From Paludibacter sp. (GTDB lineage: Bacteria; Bacteroidota; Bacteroidia; Bacteroidales; Paludibacteraceae), in NCBI GenBank assembly GCA_028705705.1, contig JAQWCZ010000132.1:1-5907 (forward strand): 5,907 nt of DNA. Direction: 5' to 3'. Shown in pieces: positions 1 through 5,631 of this stretch. A program made the translations under genes and the position numbers. Below the pieces are notes generated by a model. It saw only the letters and a program-made list of their open reading frames with translations, did no database searches and was not told where the DNA came from. The number at the start of each line of letters is the position of its first letter. The stretch's first letter is position 1.

Positions 1-227
1 GTATAGCTTTGCCTCGTGTGCGTGACTTCAAAGGAATCGAAAATAAACTGGACGGTCGCGGTAACTATACACTTGGAATCGAAGAGCAGATTATCTTCCC
101 GGAAATCAATATCGACAACATCAGTCGTTTGTTGGGAATGAACATTACCTTCGTAACAACAGCTAAAACCGATGAAGAAGGTCTCGCCTTGTTGAAAGAG
201 TTCGGATTACCATTTAAGAAAAACTAA
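1..227 (+). CDS. rplE: 50S ribosomal protein L5 (uL5), C-terminal part
   Basis: This is the 3' end of the L5 gene; its start lies before the window. The open frame enters at the left edge (first complete codon at 3) and ends with TAA at 225-227, giving about 74 visible residues. L5 binds 5S rRNA in the central protuberance of the large subunit and contacts P-site tRNA and S13. The visible part begins [12 protein letters not shown], followed by [11 protein letters not shown] and a closing LLKEFGLPF, the typical C-terminal half of bacterial L5. Only 12 bp separate it from rpsN, as expected inside the spc operon. In Escherichia coli, S8 represses this operon by binding near the L5 start; that site would lie outside the window and cannot be judged here. 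Identification is secure; the N-terminus is unseen. Confidence 0.97.
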   Translation, partial: IALPRVRDFKGIENKLDGRGNYTLGIEEQIIFPEINIDNISRLLGMNITFVTTAKTDEEGLALLKEFGLPFKKN

Positions 228-239
228 TTAAGAGATACA

Positions 240-509
240 ATGGCAAAAGAATCAATGAAAGCCCGCGAGGTGAAAAGAGCAAAACTGATCGCGAAGTATG
301 CTGCTAAACGGGAACAATTTCTGACAGAAGGAAATTATGACGCCTTGCAGACGCTACCAAGAAACGCTTCGCCTATACGCTACCACAACCGTTGTAAAAT
401 CACCGGTCGTCCGAAAGGGTATATGCGTCAGTTCGGTATTTCCCGTATCCAGTTCCGCGAAATGGCTTCAAAAGGGCTGATACCCGGCGTGAAAAAGGCA
501 AGCTGGTAA
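240..509 (+). CDS. rpsN: 30S ribosomal protein S14 (uS14), zinc-independent long form
   Basis: This 89-residue protein is a late-assembling small-subunit protein of the 30S head, near S3, S10 and S19. The diagnostic block is [19 protein letters not shown] at residues 51-69, followed by the terminal [10 protein letters not shown]. The length and N-terminal extension (basic residues 7-25) match the long type. There is only one cysteine (C52), so the two CxxC pairs of the short zinc-ribbon type are missing and the protein should not need zinc. The start is the first ATG after rplE, 12 bp downstream, preceded by A-rich sequence without a Shine-Dalgarno motif. The gene is followed by an unusually long 117-bp gap holding heptamer repeats and a palindrome. 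Confidence 0.98.
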   Translation: MAKESMKAREVKRAKLIAKYAAKREQFLTEGNYDALQTLPRNASPIRYHNRCKITGRPKGYMRQFGISRIQFREMASKGLIPGVKKASW

Positions 510-514
510 AAGAA

Positions 515-535
515 GCGAATAGCGAAAAGCGTATA
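515..535 (+). repeat. Degenerate tandem heptamer array, consensus GCGAATA (3 copies)
   Basis: Three contiguous 7-bp units read GCGAATA (515-521), GCGAAAA (522-528) and GCGTATA (529-535). The second and third each differ from the first at one position. The array starts five bases after the rpsN stop codon and abuts the palindromic element. The same heptamer recurs in the infA-rpmJ gap. The repeat is visible directly; its function is unknown. Confidence 0.75.
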
Positions 536-563
536 GAAGAGACGTTGCATGCAACGTCTGTAC
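536..563. repeat. Palindromic intergenic repeat (REP-like)
   Basis: The core at 540-559 is a perfect 20-bp inverted repeat: AGACGTTGCA followed directly by its reverse complement, with no spacer. The flanks extend the symmetry to 536-563 with two mismatched pairs (537/562 and 539/560). As RNA it could form a long hairpin between rpsN and rpsH. From memory, near-identical palindromes of the type GTAGAGACGTTGCA plus its complement are widely dispersed between genes in Bacteroidota and cyanobacteria; this needs a genome search. No U-tract follows, so it does not look like an intrinsic terminator, and termination here would silence essential genes downstream. Confidence 0.8.
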
Positions 564-591
564 ATATAGATAAAAAAATAAATAAATATTG

Positions 592-606
592 TCCCGGTAG
601 TCGGGA
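592..606 (+). other. Small hairpin in the rpsH leader
   Basis: TCCCG (592-596) and CGGGA (602-606) are complementary across a 5-base loop. This gives a 5-bp GC-rich stem that ends 20 bases before the rpsH start codon. It sits in otherwise very AT-rich sequence (564-590 is nearly all A and T), which makes it stand out. It could be a structure in the rpsH leader, the remnant of a dispersed inverted repeat, or chance. No function can be assigned from the sequence. Confidence 0.35.
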
Positions 607-626
607 TCAATTTAACAATCAATTTT

Positions 627-1022
627 ATGACAGATCCAATAGCAGATTATTTAACGAGATTGCGGAATGCCATCAAAGCTAACCATCGTGTGGTGGAAAT
701 CCCTGCTTCTAATCTCAAAAAGGAAATGACCCGCATCTTACATGAGCAGGGTTATATCCTTAACTACAAATTTATTGAGGACGGTCCACAGGGAACAATT
801 AAAATTGCCCTGAAATACGATCCGGTAAATAAAGTAAATTCAATTAAAAAGCTGATCAGGGTTTCAACTCCCGGTCTGCGTAAATACACCGGTTTCAAAG
901 ATATGCCGCGCGTATTGAATGGTTTGGGAATTGCCATTATTTCTACTTCTAAAGGTGTCATGACTAACAAACAGGCACGCGAAGAAAAAGTTGGTGGCGA
1001 AGTGTTATGTTATGTTTATTAA
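627..1022 (+). CDS. rpsH: 30S ribosomal protein S8 (uS8)
   Basis: This 131-residue primary 16S rRNA-binding protein attaches to the central domain (helix 21 region) and helps nucleate the 30S platform. In Escherichia coli it is also the translational repressor of the spc operon. The N-terminus MTDPIADYLTRLRNA is characteristic. The C-terminal RNA-binding signature STSKGVMTNKQAR lies at residues 106-118, and the protein closes with GGEVLCYVY. Length is normal for bacterial S8. The start is the first ATG giving the conserved N-terminus; it is preceded by AATCAATTTT with no Shine-Dalgarno motif. The gene lies 117 bp after rpsN, an enlarged gap, and 18 bp before rplF. Whether autoregulation operates in this organism cannot be seen here. 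Confidence 0.98.
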   Translation: MTDPIADYLTRLRNAIKANHRVVEIPASNLKKEMTRILHEQGYILNYKFIEDGPQGTIKIALKYDPVNKVNSIKKLIRVSTPGLRKYTGFKDMPRVLNGLGIAIISTSKGVMTNKQAREEKVGGEVLCYVY

Positions 1023-1024
1023 TT

Positions 1025-1032
1025 AAAGGAGG
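1025..1032 (+). promoter_or_regulatory. Strong Shine-Dalgarno sequence of rplF
   Basis: AAAGGAGG lies eight bases before the rplF ATG at 1041 and two bases after the rpsH stop. It is a near-perfect match to the anti-Shine-Dalgarno end of 16S rRNA at good spacing. None of the other starts in this window has a comparable motif, which fits the general Bacteroidota preference for A-rich, Shine-Dalgarno-free starts. It confirms the rplF start. Confidence 0.8.
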
Positions 1033-1040
1033 AAAAAAGT

Positions 1041-1598
1041 ATGTCAAGAATTGGAAAATTACCCATTACTATTCCTGCAGGAGTAAGCATAACACAAGAA
1101 GGTCAGGTGGTGACTGTAAAAGGTCCGAAAGGTACCTTAAACCAGGAAATTAATCCGAATATCACCATATCGGTAGAAGGAAATCAGTGCATCGTAAAAC
1201 GTGTCGATGATGAAAAACAGAATCGCGCCATGCATGGTTTGTATCGTTCTTTGATTCAAAACATGGTTACCGGTGTTTCTGAAGGTTACAAGAAAACACT
1301 TGAATTAGTCGGTGTTGGTTATCGTGTTTCAAATCAGGGTCAGGTAATCGAACTTGCTCTGGGTTACACACACCCTATTTTTCTGATGTTACCTGTTGAA
1401 ATCAAGGTGGAAACTAAAATGGAACGTAACCAGAATCCGTTTATCATTCTGGAAAGTGCCGATAAACAATTGATTGGTCAGGTATGTGCCAAAATCCGCT
1501 CATTCCGTAAACCGGAACCTTATAAAGGTAAAGGTATTAAGTTTGCGGGCGAAGTTATTCGCCGTAAAGCCGGTAAATCAGCAGGTAAAGGTAAATAA
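1041..1598 (+). CDS. rplF: 50S ribosomal protein L6 (uL6)
   Basis: This 185-residue protein binds 23S rRNA near the sarcin-ricin loop and the factor-binding region of the large subunit. It has the two homologous L6 domains: residues about 11-82, with GPKGTL at 28-33, and about 90-165, with GVGYR at 91-95 and LGYTHP at 107-112. The C-terminal signature IRSFRKPEPYKGKGI is at 152-166, followed by a basic Lys/Gly-rich tail. Length is normal (Escherichia coli L6 is about 177). The start is fixed by the conserved MSRIGKLPI and by the strong Shine-Dalgarno sequence at 1025-1032. rplR follows after 22 bp. Confidence 0.98.
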   Translation: MSRIGKLPITIPAGVSITQEGQVVTVKGPKGTLNQEINPNITISVEGNQCIVKRVDDEKQNRAMHGLYRSLIQNMVTGVSEGYKKTLELVGVGYRVSNQGQVIELALGYTHPIFLMLPVEIKVETKMERNQNPFIILESADKQLIGQVCAKIRSFRKPEPYKGKGIKFAGEVIRRKAGKSAGKGK

Positions 1599-1620
1599 TT
1601 CACGTAAACTTGTATAAAAA

Positions 1621-1962
1621 ATGGCAAATACAGATAGAAGAAAAAGAATAAAAGCGCATATCCGTCACAAACTGTCAGGAACCGCTCAAAAACCCCGTTT
1701 GACTGTTTTTCGTAGCAATACGCAAATATATGCTCAGTTGATTGATGATGTACAGGGAAAGACACTTGCTTCTGCATCATCTTTGGGAATCAAGGATAAA
1801 ATGAAAAAAACCGAACAGGCTGCCAAAGTGGGTGCGCTGGTTGCGAAAGCAGCTCAGGAAGCAGGTATCACCGAAGTGATATTCGACCGTAACGGTTATT
1901 TATATCATGGACGAGTTAAACAATTGGCTGATGCTGCCCGCGAAGCCGGACTTAAATTTTAA
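1621..1962 (+). CDS. rplR: 50S ribosomal protein L18 (uL18)
   Basis: This 113-residue protein binds 5S rRNA together with L5 and anchors it in the central protuberance. The N-terminus is strongly basic ([13 protein letters not shown], residues 5-17), as needed for 5S rRNA contact. The core signature [19 protein letters not shown] lies at 25-43 and the conserved [20 protein letters not shown] at 88-107, ending GLKF. Length is normal for the family. The start is the only ATG consistent with the conserved N-terminus and is preceded by TATAAAAA rather than a Shine-Dalgarno motif. It sits 22 bp after rplF and 18 bp before rpsE. Confidence 0.98.
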   Translation: MANTDRRKRIKAHIRHKLSGTAQKPRLTVFRSNTQIYAQLIDDVQGKTLASASSLGIKDKMKKTEQAAKVGALVAKAAQEAGITEVIFDRNGYLYHGRVKQLADAAREAGLKF

Positions 1963-1980
1963 TCAGGTAAGACAACAGAT

Positions 1981-2487
1981 ATGAATAGAGTTAAAACAAC
2001 CAATGATTTGGAATTGAAAGACAGATTAGTTGCTGTTAACCGTGTTACCAAGGTAACCAAAGGGGGACGTACCTTCAGCTTCTCTGCTATCGTTGTAGTT
2101 GGTAATGAAGATGGTATCGTAGGTTGGGGATTGGGTAAAGCCGGTGAGGTAACTGCTGCAATTGCTAAAGGTACTGAAGCTGCCAAGAAAAACTTGATCA
2201 AAGTACCGGTATTGAACGGAACAATTCCTCACGAACAGATTGCAAAATTCGGTGGCGCTCAGGTATTTTTAAAACCTGCGTCACACGGTACCGGAGTAAA
2301 AGCAGGGGGCGCCATGCGTGCCGTACTTGAAAGTGTCGGAATTACCGACGTGTTGGCGAAATCAAAAGGATCTTCAAACCCACATAACCTGGTAAAAGCT
2401 ACTATGGTTGCTCTTGGGGAATTGCGTGATGCTTATACCGTGGCACAAAACCGTGGTGTTTCGCTTGATAAAGTGTTTAACGGATAA
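1981..2487 (+). CDS. rpsE: 30S ribosomal protein S5 (uS5)
   Basis: This 168-residue small-subunit protein sits near the mRNA entry channel and the decoding region and influences translational accuracy. It carries the N-terminal double-stranded-RNA-binding-like domain (about residues 10-75), with [17 protein letters not shown] at 20-36 and [10 protein letters not shown] at 48-57. The C-terminal domain has [16 protein letters not shown] at 102-117 and [14 protein letters not shown] at 128-141. The loop at about residues 24-30 corresponds to the spectinomycin-resistance region of other bacteria; it reads as the usual wild-type pattern. The gene ends with two consecutive in-frame TAA codons (2485-2490), just before rpmD in the same frame. 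Confidence 0.98.
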   Translation: MNRVKTTNDLELKDRLVAVNRVTKVTKGGRTFSFSAIVVVGNEDGIVGWGLGKAGEVTAAIAKGTEAAKKNLIKVPVLNGTIPHEQIAKFGGAQVFLKPASHGTGVKAGGAMRAVLESVGITDVLAKSKGSSNPHNLVKATMVALGELRDAYTVAQNRGVSLDKVFNG

Positions 2488-2499
2488 TAAATGATCAAG

Positions 2500-2676
2500 A
2501 TGGCAACAATTAAAATACAACAGGTTAGAAGTAAAATTAGATGTCCAAAAACCCAGAAACTTACGCTGGAAGCATTGGGCTTGAAAAAAATGAATGCCGT
2601 AGTTGAACATGAAGCTACTCCCCAGATTTTGGGAATGGTGGAAAAAGTAAAACACCTGGTAAAAGTAATTGAATAA
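2500..2676 (+). CDS. rpmD: 50S ribosomal protein L30 (uL30)
   Basis: This 58-residue large-subunit protein binds 23S rRNA on the solvent side. It reads MATIKIQQVRSKIRC, then TLEALGLKKMN at about residues 22-32 and GMVEKVKHLVKV at 45-56, the classic compact L30 fold of a single ferredoxin-like domain. Start choice: an in-frame ATG at 2491 would add three residues (Met-Ile-Lys). The ATG at 2500 is preferred because L30 proteins usually begin M(S/A)TIKI and are 58-60 residues long. The upstream start cannot be excluded, since neither site has a Shine-Dalgarno motif. rpsE ends 12 bp upstream of the chosen start, and rplO follows after 31 bp. Confidence 0.93.
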   Translation: MATIKIQQVRSKIRCPKTQKLTLEALGLKKMNAVVEHEATPQILGMVEKVKHLVKVIE

Positions 2677-2707
2677 ATAATCTTTTGAATCTTTTAAAAA
2701 ATAAGAT

Positions 2708-3154
2708 ATGAATTTAAGTAATTTAACCCCGGCATCAGGTTCAGTTAAAACCAGAAAAAGAGTGGGACGCGGATCCGGCTCAGGTCTTGGCGGTACCTCT
2801 ACTCGTGGACATAAAGGTGCAAAATCGCGTTCAGGTTATGCTAAAAAAGTTGGATTTGAAGGTGGTCAGATGCCTATTCAACGTCGTTTGCCGAAGTTTG
2901 GATTTAAAAGTATTGATAAAACAGTTTATAAACCAATAAATCTTGAGACACTGGAAGTTATGGCTCAATCTGCCAATTTGACCAAAGTGAGCCTGGATGA
3001 TTTTCGTAAACATGGTTTTATAGGAAAAACTGATAAAGTGAAAATTTTGGGTAAAGGCGTTCTTACAGTTAAGTTAGACGTAGAGGCAAACGCATTCTCA
3101 AAATCTGCTGAAGAGGCTATCACAGCATTAGGAGGTACAGTTGTAAAATTATAA
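2708..3154 (+). CDS. rplO: 50S ribosomal protein L15 (uL15)
   Basis: This 148-residue protein is a late-assembling 23S rRNA-binding protein of the large subunit. The extended, basic, glycine-rich N-terminus is typical: KRVGRGSGSGLGG at residues 17-29, RGHKGAKSRSG at 33-43, and FEGGQMPIQRRLPKFGF at 50-66. The globular C-terminal domain (about 75-148) carries VKILGKGVLTVKLDVEANAFSKSA, ending LGGTVVKL. Length is normal. The start codon has an A-rich upstream region (AAAAAATAAGAT). The Gly/Arg/Lys-rich tail threads into rRNA in known ribosome structures. A 44-bp gap with a hairpin separates it from secY. Confidence 0.98.
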   Translation: MNLSNLTPASGSVKTRKRVGRGSGSGLGGTSTRGHKGAKSRSGYAKKVGFEGGQMPIQRRLPKFGFKSIDKTVYKPINLETLEVMAQSANLTKVSLDDFRKHGFIGKTDKVKILGKGVLTVKLDVEANAFSKSAEEAITALGGTVVKL

Positions 3155-3155
3155 T

Positions 3156-3176
3156 CACGGGAATTTTTTCCACGTG
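3156..3176 (+). other. Intergenic hairpin between rplO and secY
   Basis: CACG plus GGAA (3156-3163) can pair with TTCC (3168-3171) plus CGTG (3173-3176) across a TTTT loop, with a single bulged A at 3172. This gives an 8-bp stem. It starts one base after the rplO stop codon and ends 22 bases before the secY ATG. There is no U-tract after the stem (the next bases are TAAGAAAAAATAAT), so it is not a standard intrinsic terminator. It could protect or process the transcript at the boundary between ribosomal and translocon genes, or be chance. Confidence 0.35.
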
Positions 3177-3198
3177 TAAGAAAAAATAATATATACAG

Positions 3199-4542
3199 AT
3201 GAAAAAGCTCATAGAGACAATAAAAAATATCTGGAAGATCGAAGATCTCCGTAGCAGGCTCTTAACAACATTTTTGTTTGTTATGATCTATCGTTTCGGC
3301 TCGTTTATAGTTCTTCCCGGTATCGACCCAGCAGCGTTGACCGCGTTAAAAGCTCAAACAAGTGGTGGTTTAATGGCTTTGTTGGACATGTTCTCGGGTG
3401 GTGCCTTTGCTAATGCCTCGATTTTTGCATTGGGTATCATGCCCTACATTTCTGCATCAATCGCGGTTCAGCTTCTGACAATCATGGTGCCGTATTTCCA
3501 GAAAATGCAGCGTGAAGGCGAAAGTGGCCGTCGCAAAATGAACCAGATTACCCGCTATCTTACCGTTGCAATTTTGATTTTACAAGGTCCTTCATACCTG
3601 ATTAACCTGGGTGTGCAGCTTCAACAGGCAGGTTCATCTTTACCGGGTGGCATTTGGTTTACTGTTACATCAACTGTAATTCTGACTGCGGGTTCCATGT
3701 TTGTGATGTGGTTGGGTGAGCGTATTACAGATAAAGGTGTCGGGAATGGGATTTCATTTATCATCCTTATCGGAATTATTTCCCGCTTCCCGGGTGCTGT
3801 GATCAAAGAATTTGCTTCCCGTTTCGTTGATTCAGGTGGTGGTTTGATTATGTTCCTGCTCGAAATAATTTTCCTGCTGGTTGTAATCGCTGCTTCTATT
3901 ATGTTGGTACAGGGAACCAGAAAGATTACCGTACAATATGCCAAGAGAGTCGTAGGAAACAAACAATATGGTGGTGTACGTCAGTACATTCCGCTGAAGA
4001 TCAATGCCGCCGGTGTAATGCCTATCATCTTCGCTCAGGCGATTATGTTCATTCCGCTTACACTTGCTGGTTTTGCTAATTCTGAAGCTGTAAGTGGTTT
4101 TGTAGGTGCTTTCATGAATAATACAGGTTTCTGGTATAATTTTGTGTTTGCTATCCTGATTATCCTGTTTACCTATTTTTATACAGCGATCACCATCAAC
4201 CCCACTCAAATGGCAGAAGATCTGAAAAGGAATAACGGTTTCATCCCTGGATGTAAACCCGGTAAACATACAGCAGAATTTCTGGATGAGGTGATGTCAC
4301 GCATCACACTTCCTGGATCTATTTTCCTCGCAATTGTAGCTATTCTTCCTGCTTTTGCTTCCCTGATGGGAATCAACATGGAGTTTGCTCAGTTCTTCGG
4401 AGGTACATCCCTGCTGATTTTGGTTGGCGTGGTATTGGATACTTTGCAACAAATTGAAAGTCACCTGTTGATGCGTCACTATGATGGTCTATTGAAATCA
4501 GGTCGTATTAAAGGACGTACCGGTAACGTATCGGCATATTAA
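3199..4542 (+). CDS. secY: Protein translocase channel subunit SecY
   Basis: This 447-residue inner-membrane protein is the pore of the SecYEG translocon, which exports unfolded preproteins with SecA and inserts membrane proteins delivered by SRP. Ten hydrophobic segments can be placed at roughly residues 21-40, 75-97, 118-140, 155-173, 182-200, 213-235, 272-292, 312-332, 370-390 and 396-416. The plug region is about 55-72. Conserved blocks include GNGISFIILIGI at 182-193, the cytosolic loop C4 around 240-270, and loop C5 at 335-368 with NPTQMAEDLKRNNGFIPG. The tail is HYDGLLKSGRIKGR. At the position of the C5 arginine known from Escherichia coli (R357) there is a lysine (K353). adk, which follows secY in many Firmicutes, is absent; map follows after 11 bp. 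Confidence 0.98.
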   Translation: MKKLIETIKNIWKIEDLRSRLLTTFLFVMIYRFGSFIVLPGIDPAALTALKAQTSGGLMALLDMFSGGAFANASIFALGIMPYISASIAVQLLTIMVPYFQKMQREGESGRRKMNQITRYLTVAILILQGPSYLINLGVQLQQAGSSLPGGIWFTVTSTVILTAGSMFVMWLGERITDKGVGNGISFIILIGIISRFPGAVIKEFASRFVDSGGGLIMFLLEIIFLLVVIAASIMLVQGTRKITVQYAKRVVGNKQYGGVRQYIPLKINAAGVMPIIFAQAIMFIPLTLAGFANSEAVSGFVGAFMNNTGFWYNFVFAILIILFTYFYTAITINPTQMAEDLKRNNGFIPGCKPGKHTAEFLDEVMSRITLPGSIFLAIVAILPAFASLMGINMEFAQFFGGTSLLILVGVVLDTLQQIESHLLMRHYDGLLKSGRIKGRTGNVSAY

Positions 4543-4553
4543 ATTCGCTGAAA

Positions 4554-5339
4554 ATGATCTTTCTAAAAACTGACGAGGAAATAGAACTGCTTCGCATCAG
4601 TAACCAGATAGTTGCCAAAACGTTGGCTGAAGTTGCCAAACTGATTGCTCCGGGTGTTAGCACGGCACAGTTGGATAGGGTAGCTGAGGAATTCATAAGG
4701 GATCAGGGTGCTGTTCCGGGTTTTCTCGGATACGGTGGTTTTCCGAAATCAATCTGTACATCCGTAAATGATCAGGTGGTACACGGGATACCGTCGGAAA
4801 AAGTTATCCTGAAAGATGGGGACATTATTTCAGTTGATTGTGGTGCGTTTATCAATGGTTTCCATGGTGACAGTGCTTATACTTTTCCGGTGGGAGAAGT
4901 AAAACCAGAAATTATGAAATTGTTGAAAACCACCAAAGAATCTCTTTTCCTGGGCATTGAACAGGCTGTTGAAGGCAAACGCATGGGAGATATCGGATTC
5001 GCCATTCAGTCACATTGTGAAACAAATGGTTATTCAGTCGTAAGGGAAATGATTGGTCATGGAGTTGGCCGTAACCTGCACGAATCGCCTGAGGTTCCAA
5101 ATTACGGACGAAAAGGAAACGGTACGATGTTGAAAACAGGTATGACCATCGCCATTGAACCGATGATTAACCTGGGCAAGCGACAACTGGTGTTTGAAAA
5201 AGACGGCTGGACTACCCGGACGATCGACAGGATGCCCTCAGCACATTTCGAACATTCGGTAGCAGTGAGGAAAGGCAAGGCGGACATATTATCAACATTT
5301 GAATATATAGAACAAGTTTTAGGGACAAAAGCAATTTAA
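4554..5339 (+). CDS. map: Type I methionine aminopeptidase
   Basis: This 261-residue cytosolic metalloenzyme removes the initiator methionine from nascent proteins when the second residue is small, after deformylation. All active-site residues of the pita-bread fold are present: metal ligands D95 (SVDCG), D106 (HGDSAYTF), H169 (IGHGVGRN), E202 (IAIEPM) and E233 (HFEHSV), plus catalytic-site histidines H77 (VVHGIP) and H176 (NLHESP). Each is offset by two from the Escherichia coli numbering. Length matches the short type Ia enzyme, with no N-terminal zinc-finger extension. The start ATG gives a normal N-terminus and is preceded by GCTGAAA. It lies between secY and infA (6 bp), linking N-terminal processing to the translation and export genes. 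Confidence 0.97.
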   Translation: MIFLKTDEEIELLRISNQIVAKTLAEVAKLIAPGVSTAQLDRVAEEFIRDQGAVPGFLGYGGFPKSICTSVNDQVVHGIPSEKVILKDGDIISVDCGAFINGFHGDSAYTFPVGEVKPEIMKLLKTTKESLFLGIEQAVEGKRMGDIGFAIQSHCETNGYSVVREMIGHGVGRNLHESPEVPNYGRKGNGTMLKTGMTIAIEPMINLGKRQLVFEKDGWTTRTIDRMPSAHFEHSVAVRKGKADILSTFEYIEQVLGTKAI

Positions 5340-5345
5340 ACGAAT

Positions 5346-5564
5346 ATGGCCAAACAAACAGCAATAGAACAGGATGGTGTTATCATCGAAGCGTTGTCGA
5401 ACGCGATGTTCCGTGTAGAACTGGAAAACGGTCACGTGATAACCGCCCATATCTCCGGCAAGATGCGTATGCACTATATCAAAATCCTGCCCGGTGATAA
5501 GGTGAAGGTTGAAATGTCTCCTTATGACTTGTCGAAAGGAAGGATTTCGTTCCGGTATAAATAA
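5346..5564 (+). CDS. infA: Translation initiation factor IF-1
   Basis: This 72-residue single-domain protein has the OB (S1-like) fold. It binds the 30S A site with IF-2 and IF-3 and blocks premature tRNA entry during initiation. The sequence is full length and canonical: [60 protein letters not shown], and the terminal KGRISFRYK. The start lies 6 bp after the map stop, in an AACGAAT context without a Shine-Dalgarno motif. Its stop codon is followed after one base by a tandem heptamer array and a 144-bp gap before rpmJ, so rpmJ is less tightly packed against infA than in most relatives. Confidence 0.98.
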   Translation: MAKQTAIEQDGVIIEALSNAMFRVELENGHVITAHISGKMRMHYIKILPGDKVKVEMSPYDLSKGRISFRYK

Positions 5565-5565
5565 A

Positions 5566-5593
5566 GCGAATAACGAATAGCTAATAGTGAATA
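5566..5593 (+). repeat. Degenerate tandem heptamer array, consensus GCGAATA (4 copies)
   Basis: Four contiguous 7-bp units read GCGAATA (5566-5572), ACGAATA (5573-5579), GCTAATA (5580-5586) and GTGAATA (5587-5593). Each later unit differs from the first at one position, and GCGG follows as a partial unit. It begins one base after the infA stop codon and uses the same unit and orientation as the array after rpsN. The repeat is direct observation; the role is unknown. Confidence 0.8.
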
Positions 5594-5631
5594 GCGGTAT
5601 TTTGTTTGAGCTTAATCGTACGGAAAGTAAT

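Noticed and set aside
536..563. Palindrome as an intrinsic terminator after rpsN
   Set aside because: No run of T follows the stem, and termination would separate rpsH and all downstream essential genes from the operon promoter with no visible replacement promoter.
2491..2499. Upstream ATG as the start of rpmD
   Set aside because: It would add Met-Ile-Lys before the conserved MATIKI start of L30. It remains possible, but family length and N-terminus favour 2500.
2679..2696. AATCTTTTG/AATCTTTTA tandem 9-mer between rpmD and rplO
   Set aside because: Only two short AT-rich units in a 31-bp gap; readily explained by chance or a single slippage event.
3130..3136. AGGAGGT as a possible Shine-Dalgarno sequence for secY
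   Set aside because: It is inside rplO (Gly-Gly codons) and more than 60 bases before the secY ATG, too far to act in initiation there.
3832..4269. 145-codon open frame on the minus strand inside secY
   Set aside because: It lies entirely opposite the well-conserved secY gene, has a low-complexity composition and resembles no family I know; it is a shadow of the coding strand. The same applies to the minus-strand frame at 3621-3962 and the shorter ones in the ribosomal genes.
4543..4553. Missing adk between secY and map as a deletion
   Set aside because: secY followed directly by map is the usual Bacteroidota order as I recall it, and the 11-bp junction is clean, so nothing suggests a recent loss.
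5601..5630. Possible internal promoter before rpmJ (TTTGTTTG as a Bacteroides-type -33 element)
   Set aside because: No acceptable TAnnTTTG -7 element is found at the right spacing; TATTTTG nearby is one base short and in the wrong place. AT-rich sequence gives such partial matches easily.
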